Of a stretch of 18,107 nt of DNA, positions 6,280 to 13,611 are shown piece after piece. The translations under genes and the position numbers were made by a program. The DNA comes from Oscillospiraceae bacterium (GTDB lineage: Bacteria > Bacillota > Clostridia > Oscillospirales > Oscillospiraceae). Within the stretch, counting starts at the first letter, position 1. Every line of letters starts with the position of its first letter. The stretch covers positions 1-18,107 of the forward strand of contig JAKSPP010000018.1 in NCBI GenBank assembly GCA_024404735.1. The letters are read 5' to 3'. Under the pieces are notes generated by a model. That model worked only from the letters and a program-made list of their open reading frames with translations. It searched no databases and was not told the DNA's origin.

Positions 6280-7344
6280 ATGATTGTAATCGGCGAAAAA
6301 ATCAATGGTTCCATCCCCTCCATCGCAGAAGCTATCGCAAACCACGATGGCGAGCTCATCAAGCAGCGTGCAATTGCTCAGGCTGAGGCCGGCGCAACCT
6401 ACATTGACTGCTGTGCTTCCGTTGACGAGGCAGTTGAGGTTGAGACCCTTCATTGGATGATCGACCTTATCCAGTCTGTTACCGAAGTTCCCATTGCTGT
6501 TGACAGCCCCTCCACTCAGGTTCTGGTTGAGGCTTATAAGTTCTGCAACAAGCCCGGTCTTTTCAACTCCGTTTCCGGCGAAGGCACCAAGATTGAGGAT
6601 ATCTTCCCCATCATGGCAATGCCCGAGAACAAGGACTGGGAAGTAGTTGCCCTCCTTTCCGACGACACCGGTATTCCCAAGACTGCCGCTGACCGTCTCA
6701 AGGTTTTCGATCACATCATGGCTAAGGCCAACGAGTACGGCATTGCTCCCAACCGTATCCACATCGACCCCCTGGTAGAGATGCTCTGCACCTCCGAGGA
6801 TGGTATCGCAATGGTTGAAGAGGTTATGGCTACCATCAAGTCCAAGTACCCCACCATTCACATCACCGGCGCTGTTTCCAACATCTCCTTCAACCTCCCC
6901 TACCGCAAGATTCTCAACATGGGCTTCACCGTTCTTTCCATGGCTGACGGCCTTGATTCCGCAATCTTCGATCCTCTGAACGCAAACCTCATGGGCATGA
7001 TCGGCTGCACCGAGGCTATTGCTGCTGCAGGCGGTGTTTCTGCTGATATGGACCTTGCTGCTGTTGCAGCAAAGCTCCCCGCAGAGCAGGTTAAGTTCCT
7101 CTACCCCGTATATGTTGCTCTCTGCATGAAGGAAGGCATCATTGAGGTTGAAGAGGATGAGGATTACGAGCGCGATATCGCCGGCCTCTACGAGTCCCTC
7201 AAGGGCAACCTCACCGACGACGCCGACACCAGAGACTTCCTCGGAATGCTCTACGCTGTTGACGCTCTTCTCGGCAACGACGAATTCTGCATGGCTTACA
7301 TCTCCGCACAGCGTGCGGGAGATTTCGGTCCTGTAAAAAAGTAA
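6280..7344 (+). CDS. Methyltetrahydrofolate:corrinoid protein methyltransferase, pterin-binding
   Basis: The 354-residue protein belongs to the pterin-binding (MetH/AcsE-like) TIM-barrel methyltransferases, which move a methyl group between a corrinoid protein and tetrahydrofolate in the cytosol. Supporting segments are MIVIGEKINGSIPSI at the N terminus, the acidic GATYIDCCAS strand, VPIAVDSPS, GLFNSVSGEG, RIHIDPLVEML and GAVSNISFNLP. Family members are usually about 260-290 residues. Here LMGMIGCTEA (237-246) and FLGMLYAVDALLGNDEFC (from 320) are separated by about 70 residues that I do not place in the family, including an acidic EVEEDEDYERD stretch; the second segment looks like the normal C terminus. 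Codons are strongly biased, suggesting high expression. The gene for the partner corrinoid protein follows 68 bp later. Confidence 0.88.
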   Translation: MIVIGEKINGSIPSIAEAIANHDGELIKQRAIAQAEAGATYIDCCASVDEAVEVETLHWMIDLIQSVTEVPIAVDSPSTQVLVEAYKFCNKPGLFNSVSGEGTKIEDIFPIMAMPENKDWEVVALLSDDTGIPKTAADRLKVFDHIMAKANEYGIAPNRIHIDPLVEMLCTSEDGIAMVEEVMATIKSKYPTIHITGAVSNISFNLPYRKILNMGFTVLSMADGLDSAIFDPLNANLMGMIGCTEAIAAAGGVSADMDLAAVAAKLPAEQVKFLYPVYVALCMKEGIIEVEEDEDYERDIAGLYESLKGNLTDDADTRDFLGMLYAVDALLGNDEFCMAYISAQRAGDFGPVKK

Positions 7345-7412
7345 TTTAACCCCGGCAATTAAATAAATTTATTAATTATATCTTAAAGGATATTTTTTAG
7401 GAGGAAATTATT

Positions 7413-8039
7413 ATGTCTACCATTACTGATCTCGCAACCGCCGTAGAGAACGGCAAGCTCAAGCTCGTTCCCAATCTCGCAAAGCAGTGCATTGACGAAG
7501 GCTGCGCTCCCATGGACACCCTTAACGCTATGATCGGTGCTATGGACGTCGTTGGCGAAAAGTTTAAGAACGGCGAAATCTTTGTTCCTGAGATGCTCAT
7601 CGCTGCAAAGGCTATGAAGAAGGGTGTTGACGTTGTTAAGCCCCTCCTCGCTGAGGGCGGCGCTGTTTCCGCAGGCAAGATGATTATGGGTACCGTTCAC
7701 GGTGACCTCCACGATATCGGCAAGAACCTCGTTATCATGATGATCGAGTCCGCCGGTTTCGAAGTTATCGACCTCGGTGTTGACGTTCCTGTTGCAAAGT
7801 TCGTTGAGGAAGCTTCCAAGCCCGATGTAAACATCGTTGGTGTTTCCGCACTTCTTACCACCACCATGCCCGCAATGCAGGAGACCGTTGAGGCTCTTAA
7901 CGCAATGCCCAACCGTAGCCAGTTCAAGATCATGGTTGGCGGCGCTCCCATCACCCAGGCATTCGCAGACGAGATCGGTGCTGACTGCTACACCACTGAC
8001 GCTGCTTCCGCTGCTCAGGCTGCTAAGACCCTTGCATAA
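7413..8039 (+). CDS. Corrinoid (cobalamin-binding) methyl-carrier protein, MtbC/MtmC type
   Basis: This 208-residue protein carries methylcobamide between methyltransferases. Residues about 1-85 are the helical B12-binding cap (MtbC/MetH cap type), and residues about 90-208 are the Rossmann-like B12 domain. The signature DLHDIG at 98-103 gives His100 as the expected lower cobalt ligand, with GVSALLTTTMP and the GGAPIT loop further on. Its length and domain order match corrinoid proteins of methylamine, methanol and methoxy-compound systems. AGGAGG lies 8 nt before the ATG. With the pterin methyltransferase upstream it forms a two-gene module, but the substrate-specific methyltransferase (MttB, MtaB or similar) and the ATP-dependent corrinoid reactivator are not in this window. 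Codon bias is as strong as in HU. Confidence 0.94.
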   Translation: MSTITDLATAVENGKLKLVPNLAKQCIDEGCAPMDTLNAMIGAMDVVGEKFKNGEIFVPEMLIAAKAMKKGVDVVKPLLAEGGAVSAGKMIMGTVHGDLHDIGKNLVIMMIESAGFEVIDLGVDVPVAKFVEEASKPDVNIVGVSALLTTTMPAMQETVEALNAMPNRSQFKIMVGGAPITQAFADEIGADCYTTDAASAAQAAKTLA

Positions 8040-8067
8040 GCTTAACGCTCAATAAGCTTATTTGAAT

Positions 8068-8099
8068 TTTCCCTCCTGCTCCGGCAGGAGGGATTTTTC
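8068..8099 (+). terminator. Terminator of the corrinoid unit
   Basis: CCCTCCTGC at 8071-8079 pairs perfectly with GCAGGAGGG at 8084-8092 around a TCCG loop, followed by a T-rich tract. It is about 30 bp past the stop codon and matches a rho-independent terminator. Confidence 0.92.
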
Positions 8100-8131
8100 T
8101 TATTCTCTTTTACATTGCGGATAGCAATTAA

Positions 8132-8155
8132 TTATTTTTATTTTTTCAAAAATAA
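8132..8155. repeat. AT-rich inverted repeat upstream of tRNA-Gln promoter
   Basis: TTATTTTT (8132-8139) and AAAAATAA (8148-8155) are perfect reverse complements. They end 3 bp before the -35 box and could act as an UP-like element, or be chance in AT-rich DNA. Confidence 0.3.
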
Positions 8156-8158
8156 TGC

Positions 8159-8186
8159 TTGACAAAATCCCGAATATGTGTATAAT
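8159..8186 (+). promoter_or_regulatory. Strong sigma-A promoter of tRNA-Gln
   Basis: Consensus TTGACA at 8159-8164 and consensus TATAAT at 8181-8186 are 16 bp apart, 11 bp before the mature tRNA 5' end. This is the strongest promoter match in the window. Confidence 0.9.
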
Positions 8187-8197
8187 ATTATTTGCTT

Positions 8198-8271
8198 AGC
8201 GGATTTGTGTAAAGGTAGCACACCGGACTCTGACTCCGTTTGTGAGGGTTCGAATCCTTCATCCGCTGCCA
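8198..8271 (+). tRNA. tRNA-Gln (anticodon CUG)
   Basis: A 74-nt cloverleaf with encoded CCA. The acceptor arms AGCGGAT (8198-8204) and ATCCGCT (8261-8267) pair fully, the discriminator is G, the D stem is GTGT/GCAC, and the T arm carries GGTTCGAATCC. The anticodon loop CTCTGAC places CTG at 8230-8232, which decodes CAG. It is a single-gene transcript with its own promoter and terminator. A UUG-reading tRNA-Gln is presumably elsewhere for CAA. Confidence 0.94.
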
Positions 8272-8304
8272 AAGAACAGGTTCTTCGGAAGCTGTTCTTT
8301 TTTA
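8271..8304 (+). terminator. Terminator of tRNA-Gln
   Basis: AAAGAACAG (8271-8279) pairs with CTGTTCTTT (8292-8300), with TTC/GAA closing a TTCG tetraloop above one G-G mismatch and a T tract after it. The stem begins at the final A of the tRNA CCA. Confidence 0.9.
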
Positions 8305-8328
8305 TTTTGTTTTCTTAAGAAATAATTA

Positions 8329-8372
8329 ACCGGTTCCGATACTGTTTTTAAGCATCGGAGCCGGTTTTGTTT
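8329..8372. terminator. Second hairpin between tRNA-Gln and the his operon end
   Basis: ACCGGTTCCGAT (8329-8340) pairs with ATCGGAGCCGGT (8354-8365) with one U-G wobble on the plus strand, followed by TTTTGTTTTT. It may back up the tRNA terminator. It also lies just past the hisK stop codon, so it may end the his operon, although the minus-strand tract after it is less T-rich and the wobble becomes a mismatch. Confidence 0.75.
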
Positions 8373-8389
8373 TTCCTATTATTAAAGGT

Positions 8390-9208
8390 TTATATCTGGG
8401 ACCTTTTTATTCCCGCCATATCCTCAAAGCCAAAGGCTTCATATCCGCAGCTTAGAGCAAAGGCATAGGCTTCGTCAAAGGCATATGAAATGCCGTCTTC
8501 AAAATGGGCATCTCCGGAGAGGAGCACCCGAGCCCCCCTTTCCTTCATTGCACTTAATATACCCGATGCCGGGTAAGGTGAGCTTCGCCAGGAGCGGGAC
8601 ATTGCGCCCGTGTTGATTTCAAAGAAAACCTGTCTTCCCCTCATTATTTCATCAAGTGCCGAAACAGCAAGGACATTATAGGCTTCTCCCCCGTCCTTTG
8701 CAATCGGCCTTGATTTCTCATCGAATTTGGTAATCAGGTCGAAGTGGCCTATAATATCCGCATCTGTTTTTTCCTTCACTTCGCTGAGAAGCTCATAGTA
8801 TGCATTAGCATAAGAAAGGGCGTCTCCGCCAAAAGCGTTTCTGATTGCTTTTTCCGTGTCCTCAGGAGAGTAGTCAACACCGTAGTACTCGCCCTTTACC
8901 TTTACATAGTGAACAGAGCCTATTACATAATCGTATGCAGCGGGGTCATCCTCAGAAAAGTAATCCATTTCGGCTCCGCAGAGCACCTCAATAACGCCCT
9001 TGTATTTCTCCTTGAGCCTTTTCATCTCTTCTCTGAAGAAAAGTGTTTTCTCTCTTGACATACTTTCTCTGTCAAAGGGAATATAGGCATGCTCCGATAT
9101 ACCGACGGTTTTAAGTCCCTTTTCTATTGCCTTTTTTACCATTTCCTCCGGAGTGTTTTTTCCGTCGGTCAGGTTTGTATGCATATGCAAGTCAAAAAGA
9201 AACTGCAT
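8390..9208 (-). CDS. hisK: Histidinol-phosphatase, PHP family
   Basis: This removes phosphate from histidinol phosphate, the step before HisD. The 272 residues fit the PHP-type enzyme (HisK/HisJ), not the HAD-type phosphatase fused to HisB in enterobacteria. Metal ligands of the PHP fold are visible: DLHMHT with His8 and His10, GISEHAY with His40, then CGAEMDYF, GSVHYV, GHFDLITKF and SGDAHFE. Its start codon shares one base with the hisIE stop (TAATG), so the two are translationally coupled. It is the last gene of the his operon, and the hisB here has no phosphatase domain, which supports the assignment. Confidence 0.93.
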   Translation of the reverse strand: MQFLFDLHMHTNLTDGKNTPEEMVKKAIEKGLKTVGISEHAYIPFDRESMSREKTLFFREEMKRLKEKYKGVIEVLCGAEMDYFSEDDPAAYDYVIGSVHYVKVKGEYYGVDYSPEDTEKAIRNAFGGDALSYANAYYELLSEVKEKTDADIIGHFDLITKFDEKSRPIAKDGGEAYNVLAVSALDEIMRGRQVFFEINTGAMSRSWRSSPYPASGILSAMKERGARVLLSGDAHFEDGISYAFDEAYAFALSCGYEAFGFEDMAGIKRSQI

Positions 9209-9855
9209 TAAGTCATCTTCTCCTGCTTTACCTTCTTATCTATTACATGACGGGAGGCAAGCTCTGCCTTTACATCCTCGAGAGTGATGCCCATCTGTGC
9301 CATAAGAACCATTGCATGGTAAGCAAGGTCGGCAAGCTCGTATATAGTCTCGCGCTTATCGTCCGCCTTTGCGGCAATAATAACCTCTGTTGACTCTTCG
9401 CCCACCTTCTTGAGAATCTTATCGATTCCCTTCTCGAAGAGATAGCTTGTGTAGGAGCCTTCCTTTGCACTGTCCTTTCTTCCCATTATAAGCTCCATAA
9501 GACCGTCGGCGGAGAACTCCGGGGCAACGTCGGGAGCCTCATAAAGCTCATTGAAGAAGCAGCTGTCGGAGCCTGTGTGGCAGGCGGGGCCCTCTTTATT
9601 TACCATTACAACAAGAGCATCATTATCGCAGTCTGCAGTAATGGATACTATATTCTGATAATTTCCGGAGGTCTCACCTTTGAGCCAGAGCTCCTGACGG
9701 GAGCGACTCCAGAAGCAGGTCTTTCCCTTTTCAAGGGAGATTTTAAGACTCTCCTCGTTCATATAGGCAAGAGTCAGAACCTTTTTGGAGCTGTTGTCAA
9801 CAACTATTGCGGGAATAAGTCCGCGCTCATCGAATTTTAAGTCTTTGATTTCCAT
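9208..9855 (-). CDS. hisIE: Bifunctional phosphoribosyl-AMP cyclohydrolase / phosphoribosyl-ATP pyrophosphatase
   Basis: This fusion carries out the second and third steps of histidine synthesis. Residues 1 to about 105 are HisI: CFWSRSRQELWLKGETSGN and the metal and zinc residues in ADCDND (74-79), Cys92 and Cys99. Residues about 114-200 are HisE, an all-alpha NTP pyrophosphatase, with SYTSYLFEKG, KKVGEESTEVIIAAK and ELADLAYHAMV. The length of 215 matches the bifunctional form. It follows hisF by 23 bp and overlaps hisK by one base. Confidence 0.97.
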   Translation of the reverse strand: MEIKDLKFDERGLIPAIVVDNSSKKVLTLAYMNEESLKISLEKGKTCFWSRSRQELWLKGETSGNYQNIVSITADCDNDALVVMVNKEGPACHTGSDSCFFNELYEAPDVAPEFSADGLMELIMGRKDSAKEGSYTSYLFEKGIDKILKKVGEESTEVIIAAKADDKRETIYELADLAYHAMVLMAQMGITLEDVKAELASRHVIDKKVKQEKMT

Positions 9856-9878
9856 GTATCTGTTTATCTCCTTAAGCC

Positions 9879-10640
9879 TTAAATGGCTCTTACATTTATT
9901 CCGTTATCCGAAAGGAGCTTTTTAAGCTCCTCTATTTTTACTTCTCCGAAGTGGAAGATGGAGGCGGCTAAGCCCGCATCGACCTTCGGAAGGGTTTTGA
10001 GCAGTTTTAGAAAGTCCTCTGCGCAGCCGGCACCGCCGCAGGCAATTACGGGGACGGAAACCGCATCACTGACTGCCTTCAGCATTTCAAGGTCAAAGCC
10101 GCCCTTAACTCCGTCTGTATCAATGGAGTTAAGTACAACCTCACCTGCACCGTTATCCACGCAGCGTTTTATCCAGGATACGGCCTCAAGGTCTGTTTCT
10201 TCTCTTCCGCCCTTGGCAAATACCTTGAAAACGCCGTTTACTCTCTTAACATCGGCGGAAATAACAACGCACTGATTGCCGTATCTCTCGGCTGCCCTTG
10301 GGATTAAATCGGGGTTTCTAATGGCGCCCGAGTTAACGGAAACCTTGTCGGCACCGCACTTCAGAACTCTGTCAAAATCCTCCACTGTGTTGATTCCACC
10401 GCCCACCGTAAGAGGAATAAACACCTTTTTTGCCGTTTCGGTCAATATGTCCGTAAACAGCTTTCTTCCGTCGGAGGAGGCGGTTATATCATAGAAAACA
10501 AGCTCATCCGCTCCACAGGAGGAGTAAAACTCCGCAAGCTCCACGGGAGAGGAAACATCGCCCAGACCCTTGAAATTAACACCCTTGACAACTCTTCCGT
10601 CCTTAACATCAAGGCAGGGTATTATTCTTTTTGTAATCAT
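9879..10640 (-). CDS. hisF: Imidazole glycerol phosphate synthase, cyclase subunit
   Basis: HisF takes ammonia from HisH and converts PRFAR to imidazole glycerol phosphate and AICAR. The 253-residue TIM barrel begins MITKRIIPCLDVKDGRVVKG, with catalytic Asp11 and Asp130 (VVISADVK). The phosphate-binding loops are seen in TVGGGI, SVNSGAI and ACGGAG. Its ATG overlaps the hisA stop by 4 bp. HisF and HisA are paralogues; the order hisH-hisA-hisF is the common one. Confidence 0.98.
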   Translation of the reverse strand: MITKRIIPCLDVKDGRVVKGVNFKGLGDVSSPVELAEFYSSCGADELVFYDITASSDGRKLFTDILTETAKKVFIPLTVGGGINTVEDFDRVLKCGADKVSVNSGAIRNPDLIPRAAERYGNQCVVISADVKRVNGVFKVFAKGGREETDLEAVSWIKRCVDNGAGEVVLNSIDTDGVKGGFDLEMLKAVSDAVSVPVIACGGAGCAEDFLKLLKTLPKVDAGLAASIFHFGEVKIEELKKLLSDNGINVRAI

Positions 10641-11350
10641 TTTGCAGCCTCCAGAGCATCCTTTAGATTAATGGCACCTGTATAATATGCCTTGCCTATA
10701 ATGGCTCCGTAAAGCTCCATTTTGCGAAGAGCGGCAACATCCTCTAGGCTTGATACCCCTCCGGATGCGGTAATATTGAAGCTGTACTTTTCGGAAAGAG
10801 CCTTATAAAGAGAGAGATTTGTTCCCTGCATGGCTCCGTCCTTTGAAATATCGGTAATAATAAGAGTCCTTACACCGAGAGCTTCCATTTTATCACAGAA
10901 GGCCTCACAGGTCAGTGCACTCTTCTCAAGCCAGCCCTTTACGGCCACATAGCCGTCCTTAATATCTGCACCGACTGCGATTTTATCACCGAATTCGGCA
11001 AGAGCCTCTTTAAGAAAAGCCTCATCTGTTACAGCGGCTGTTCCTATAATAACTCTGTCTATACCCTTCGAGATATAATTCTCGGCTGTTTTCATATTTC
11101 TGATACCTCCGCCTATCTCACAGTAAAGGCCGGAGGTCTTCTTTATTTCGGATACAATTTCAAGATTGGGTGTATCGCCGGACTTGGCCCCGTCAAGGTC
11201 AACTATATGTATTGCGGATGCACCGAGGGCTGCAAAATCCTTTGCAACCTCTGCGGGATTTGAATTATAAACGGTTTTTTTATTGTAATCGCCCTTATAG
11301 AGCCTTACTGCCTCGCCGCCTATAATATCAATTGCGGGAAATATTATCAT
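10637..11350 (-). CDS. hisA: ProFAR isomerase (HisA)
   Basis: This 237-residue TIM barrel isomerises ProFAR to PRFAR by an Amadori rearrangement. Catalytic acids are Asp8 (FPAIDIIGG) and Asp129 (VGADIKDG), with EIGGGIR and ITASGGVSS as phosphate loops. It starts 6 bp after the hisH stop and overlaps hisF by 4 bp. Nothing in it points to the dual HisA/TrpF (PriA) form, but sequence alone does not exclude that. Confidence 0.97.
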   Translation of the reverse strand: MIIFPAIDIIGGEAVRLYKGDYNKKTVYNSNPAEVAKDFAALGASAIHIVDLDGAKSGDTPNLEIVSEIKKTSGLYCEIGGGIRNMKTAENYISKGIDRVIIGTAAVTDEAFLKEALAEFGDKIAVGADIKDGYVAVKGWLEKSALTCEAFCDKMEALGVRTLIITDISKDGAMQGTNLSLYKALSEKYSFNITASGGVSSLEDVAALRKMELYGAIIGKAYYTGAINLKDALEAAK

Positions 11351-11356
11351 ATTTAA

Positions 11357-11977
11357 TTACCTCCCGTCCCAGGCGCAGAAGGCTCTTAATATATTAAGGC
11401 CAACCTCACCGCTTTTTTCGGGATGAAACTGGCAGCCGCATACATTGCCCCTTGCAACGGCTGCTGTTATGGGAGCACCATATTCCGTTAAGGCGATGGT
11501 ACTCTCACTGCAGTCGGCTCCGTAATAGGAATGGACAAAATAAACGAAGTCTCCCTCCCGGATATTCTTAAAAATAGGGTGCTTCTTTTCACCGAAGCTC
11601 AGGGCATTCCAGCCTATATGGGGGATTTTAAGCTCCGGCGGGATAACATCGGAAATGGGCTTTACTCCACCGGGAATAAGGCCGAGGCCTTTATGATGTC
11701 CGTACTCCTCACTGAAATCGAAAAGAAGCTGCATACCGAGGCAAATGCCCATTATGGGTATGCCCTTATCTGCGGCCTTGAGAAGAACCCGGTCCAGACC
11801 GTTTGCCCTGAGGCTGTCGGCAGCATCGCCGAAGGCACCGACACCGGGGAGAATTATTCTCTCCGAAGAAAGGAGTTCATCCTTATCCCCTGTTATTCTG
11901 ACCTCCTCACCGATGGCGGCGAAGGAGCTTTTAAGGGAGAAAAGATTTCCGACTCCGTATTCTACAATTGAAACCAT
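11357..11977 (-). CDS. hisH: Imidazole glycerol phosphate synthase, glutamine amidotransferase subunit
   Basis: HisH hydrolyses glutamine and channels ammonia to HisF. This 206-residue class I amidotransferase has the nucleophile Cys79 in GICLGMQLLF and the His185/Glu187 pair in CQFHPEKSG. LPGVGAFG at 43-50 forms the oxyanion-strand region. It begins immediately after the hisB stop codon with no gap, and lies 6 bp before hisA. Confidence 0.97.
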   Translation of the reverse strand: MVSIVEYGVGNLFSLKSSFAAIGEEVRITGDKDELLSSERIILPGVGAFGDAADSLRANGLDRVLLKAADKGIPIMGICLGMQLLFDFSEEYGHHKGLGLIPGGVKPISDVIPPELKIPHIGWNALSFGEKKHPIFKNIREGDFVYFVHSYYGADCSESTIALTEYGAPITAAVARGNVCGCQFHPEKSGEVGLNILRAFCAWDGR

Positions 11978-12565
11978 TTACAGCACTCCCTTTGAAGATG
12001 GTATTTTGCCCTGTGCAAGGGGGTTTATTGCCGAGGCAAATGACAGAGCTCTTCCGAAGGCCTTGAAAATGCACTCAATAATGTGGTGGCTGTTTTCCCC
12101 GGCAAGCTCTTTTATGTGGAGAGTGATTCTTGCCTCTCTTGTGAAGGCCAGGAAAAATTCCTTAACAAGCTCTGTATCCATATCGCCCACCTTCTCTGTG
12201 GGAATGGGGGCATCAAAGCCCAGATAATCTCTTCCGGAGATATCAACAGCACAGAGGACAAGAGCCTCATCCATGGGGATGGTTTTATCACCGTAGCGGT
12301 TTATACCGCTTTTATCACCGATTGCCGTATAAAATGCCTTACCGAGAGCAATTCCTATATCCTCTACGGAGTGGTGATAATCAACATAGGTATCGCCCGA
12401 GCAGACTACGGAAAGGTCGAAGGAACCGTGTACTGCAAGGAGTGTGAGCATATGGTCGAAAAAGCCGCAGCCTGTTTTAATATCCGCTTTTCCGCAGCCG
12501 TCAAGATTAAGGGACAGATTTATATCCGTCTCTGCCGTTTTGCGCTGTATTGTAGCTTCTCTCAT
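11978..12565 (-). CDS. hisB: Imidazoleglycerol-phosphate dehydratase
   Basis: HisB dehydrates imidazole glycerol phosphate to imidazole acetol phosphate. The 195 residues match the monofunctional enzyme; there is no N-terminal HAD phosphatase. The metal-binding repeats are seen as CGFFDHML (33-40) with DYHHSVEDIGIALG (62-75), and a second HH in ENSHHIIE near residue 160. Its ATG overlaps the hisC stop by 4 bp. Confidence 0.98.
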   Translation of the reverse strand: MREATIQRKTAETDINLSLNLDGCGKADIKTGCGFFDHMLTLLAVHGSFDLSVVCSGDTYVDYHHSVEDIGIALGKAFYTAIGDKSGINRYGDKTIPMDEALVLCAVDISGRDYLGFDAPIPTEKVGDMDTELVKEFFLAFTREARITLHIKELAGENSHHIIECIFKAFGRALSFASAINPLAQGKIPSSKGVL

Positions 12566-13611
12566 GAAATTATCTCCTTTATGCTCTTAATAAGCGTCTC
12601 CATCTGCTCTCTTGTGCCTATTGTAATGCGGTTATAGTTTTTAATTCTCTCTGCGGAGAAATGACGGACGATAATGGCTCTTTCCCTGAGCTTAGTAAGA
12701 AGCTCTTCACCGGAAATCTTATCGGAGGAGGCGAAGAGGAAGTTTGCATCCTCGCCTATTACCTTAAAGCCGAGCTCTCTGAGGGCAGAGGCAGTATAGG
12801 CTCTTGTCTCCTTGATTTTATCGCAGCAGGACATATAATAATCCGCTGTCTCAACGGCCGCCAGACCTGCAGCCTGAGTAAGGCTGTTTACATTATAGGG
12901 ATTGGTTGAGAATTTAATGAGATCCATATCCGCAATAAGCTTCTCATTTGCAATTCCGAAGCCCAAGCGGGCACCTGCAAGGGCAAAGGACTTGGAGAAG
13001 GTGCGTGTAACCATAAGGTTTTCATACCTGTCTATAAGGCCGATTGCACTCTCACCGCCGAAATCGATATAAGCCTCATCTATGATAACTATATTATCCG
13101 GATTGGAAGCGACAATTCTCTCAATATCTGATAAGGGAAGAGCAAGGCCTGTAGGCGCGTTGGGGTTTGCAATAACTATATTTTTGCCTATGCCTATATA
13201 GTCCTCGGGATTTATGCCAAGCTCGTCGTTAAGTGGGATTTCTTCATATGCGATTTTGTGGAGAGCACAGAAAACCGTATAGAAGCCGTATGAAATATCC
13301 GGGAAGGCAAAGGGCTTATCGCCGTATGCCATAAATGCAAAGTTAAGGATTTCATCGGAGCCGTTTGTCATAATGATTTTCTCCGGGGCAACTTTAAGAT
13401 TTGCACCCAGAGCTTCTCTCAGCCTTGTGCAGCCGATATCGCAGTAGCGGTTAAGGTTTTCCGATGATTCCTTAACGGCTGCGGAAACAGCCTCCGAAGG
13501 GGGGTAAGGAAGCTCGTTTGTATTGCGCTTTATTATATTTTTTATTTTAGGCTGCTCTCCCGGGGTATAGGCCGTGAGAGTGGAAAAGCGCTGTGACAGG
13601 AATCTGCTCAT
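12562..13611 (-). CDS. hisC: Histidinol-phosphate aminotransferase
   Basis: HisC transfers the amino group of glutamate to imidazole acetol phosphate. It is a PLP-dependent fold-type I aminotransferase of 349 residues. The PLP lysine is Lys207 in RTFSKSFALAGARLG, with ANPNAPTG at 148-155, DEAYIDF at 178-184 and TNGSDEIL at 82-89. It overlaps hisD by 4 bp upstream and hisB by 4 bp downstream. Paralogues act on aromatic amino acids; the operon position fixes this one. Confidence 0.97.
   Translation of the reverse strand: MSRFLSQRFSTLTAYTPGEQPKIKNIIKRNTNELPYPPSEAVSAAVKESSENLNRYCDIGCTRLREALGANLKVAPEKIIMTNGSDEILNFAFMAYGDKPFAFPDISYGFYTVFCALHKIAYEEIPLNDELGINPEDYIGIGKNIVIANPNAPTGLALPLSDIERIVASNPDNIVIIDEAYIDFGGESAIGLIDRYENLMVTRTFSKSFALAGARLGFGIANEKLIADMDLIKFSTNPYNVNSLTQAAGLAAVETADYYMSCCDKIKETRAYTASALRELGFKVIGEDANFLFASSDKISGEELLTKLRERAIIVRHFSAERIKNYNRITIGTREQMETLIKSIKEIIS

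Noticed and set aside
6274..6861. 195-residue minus-strand frame opposite the methyltransferase
   Set aside because: Strong C-ending codon bias on the plus strand removes stops from the opposite strand. The residue pattern is not that of a real family.
12083..12637. 184-residue plus-strand frame opposite hisB-hisC
   Set aside because: It crosses a hisB-hisC junction whose frames are both firmly supported, and has no recognisable domain.
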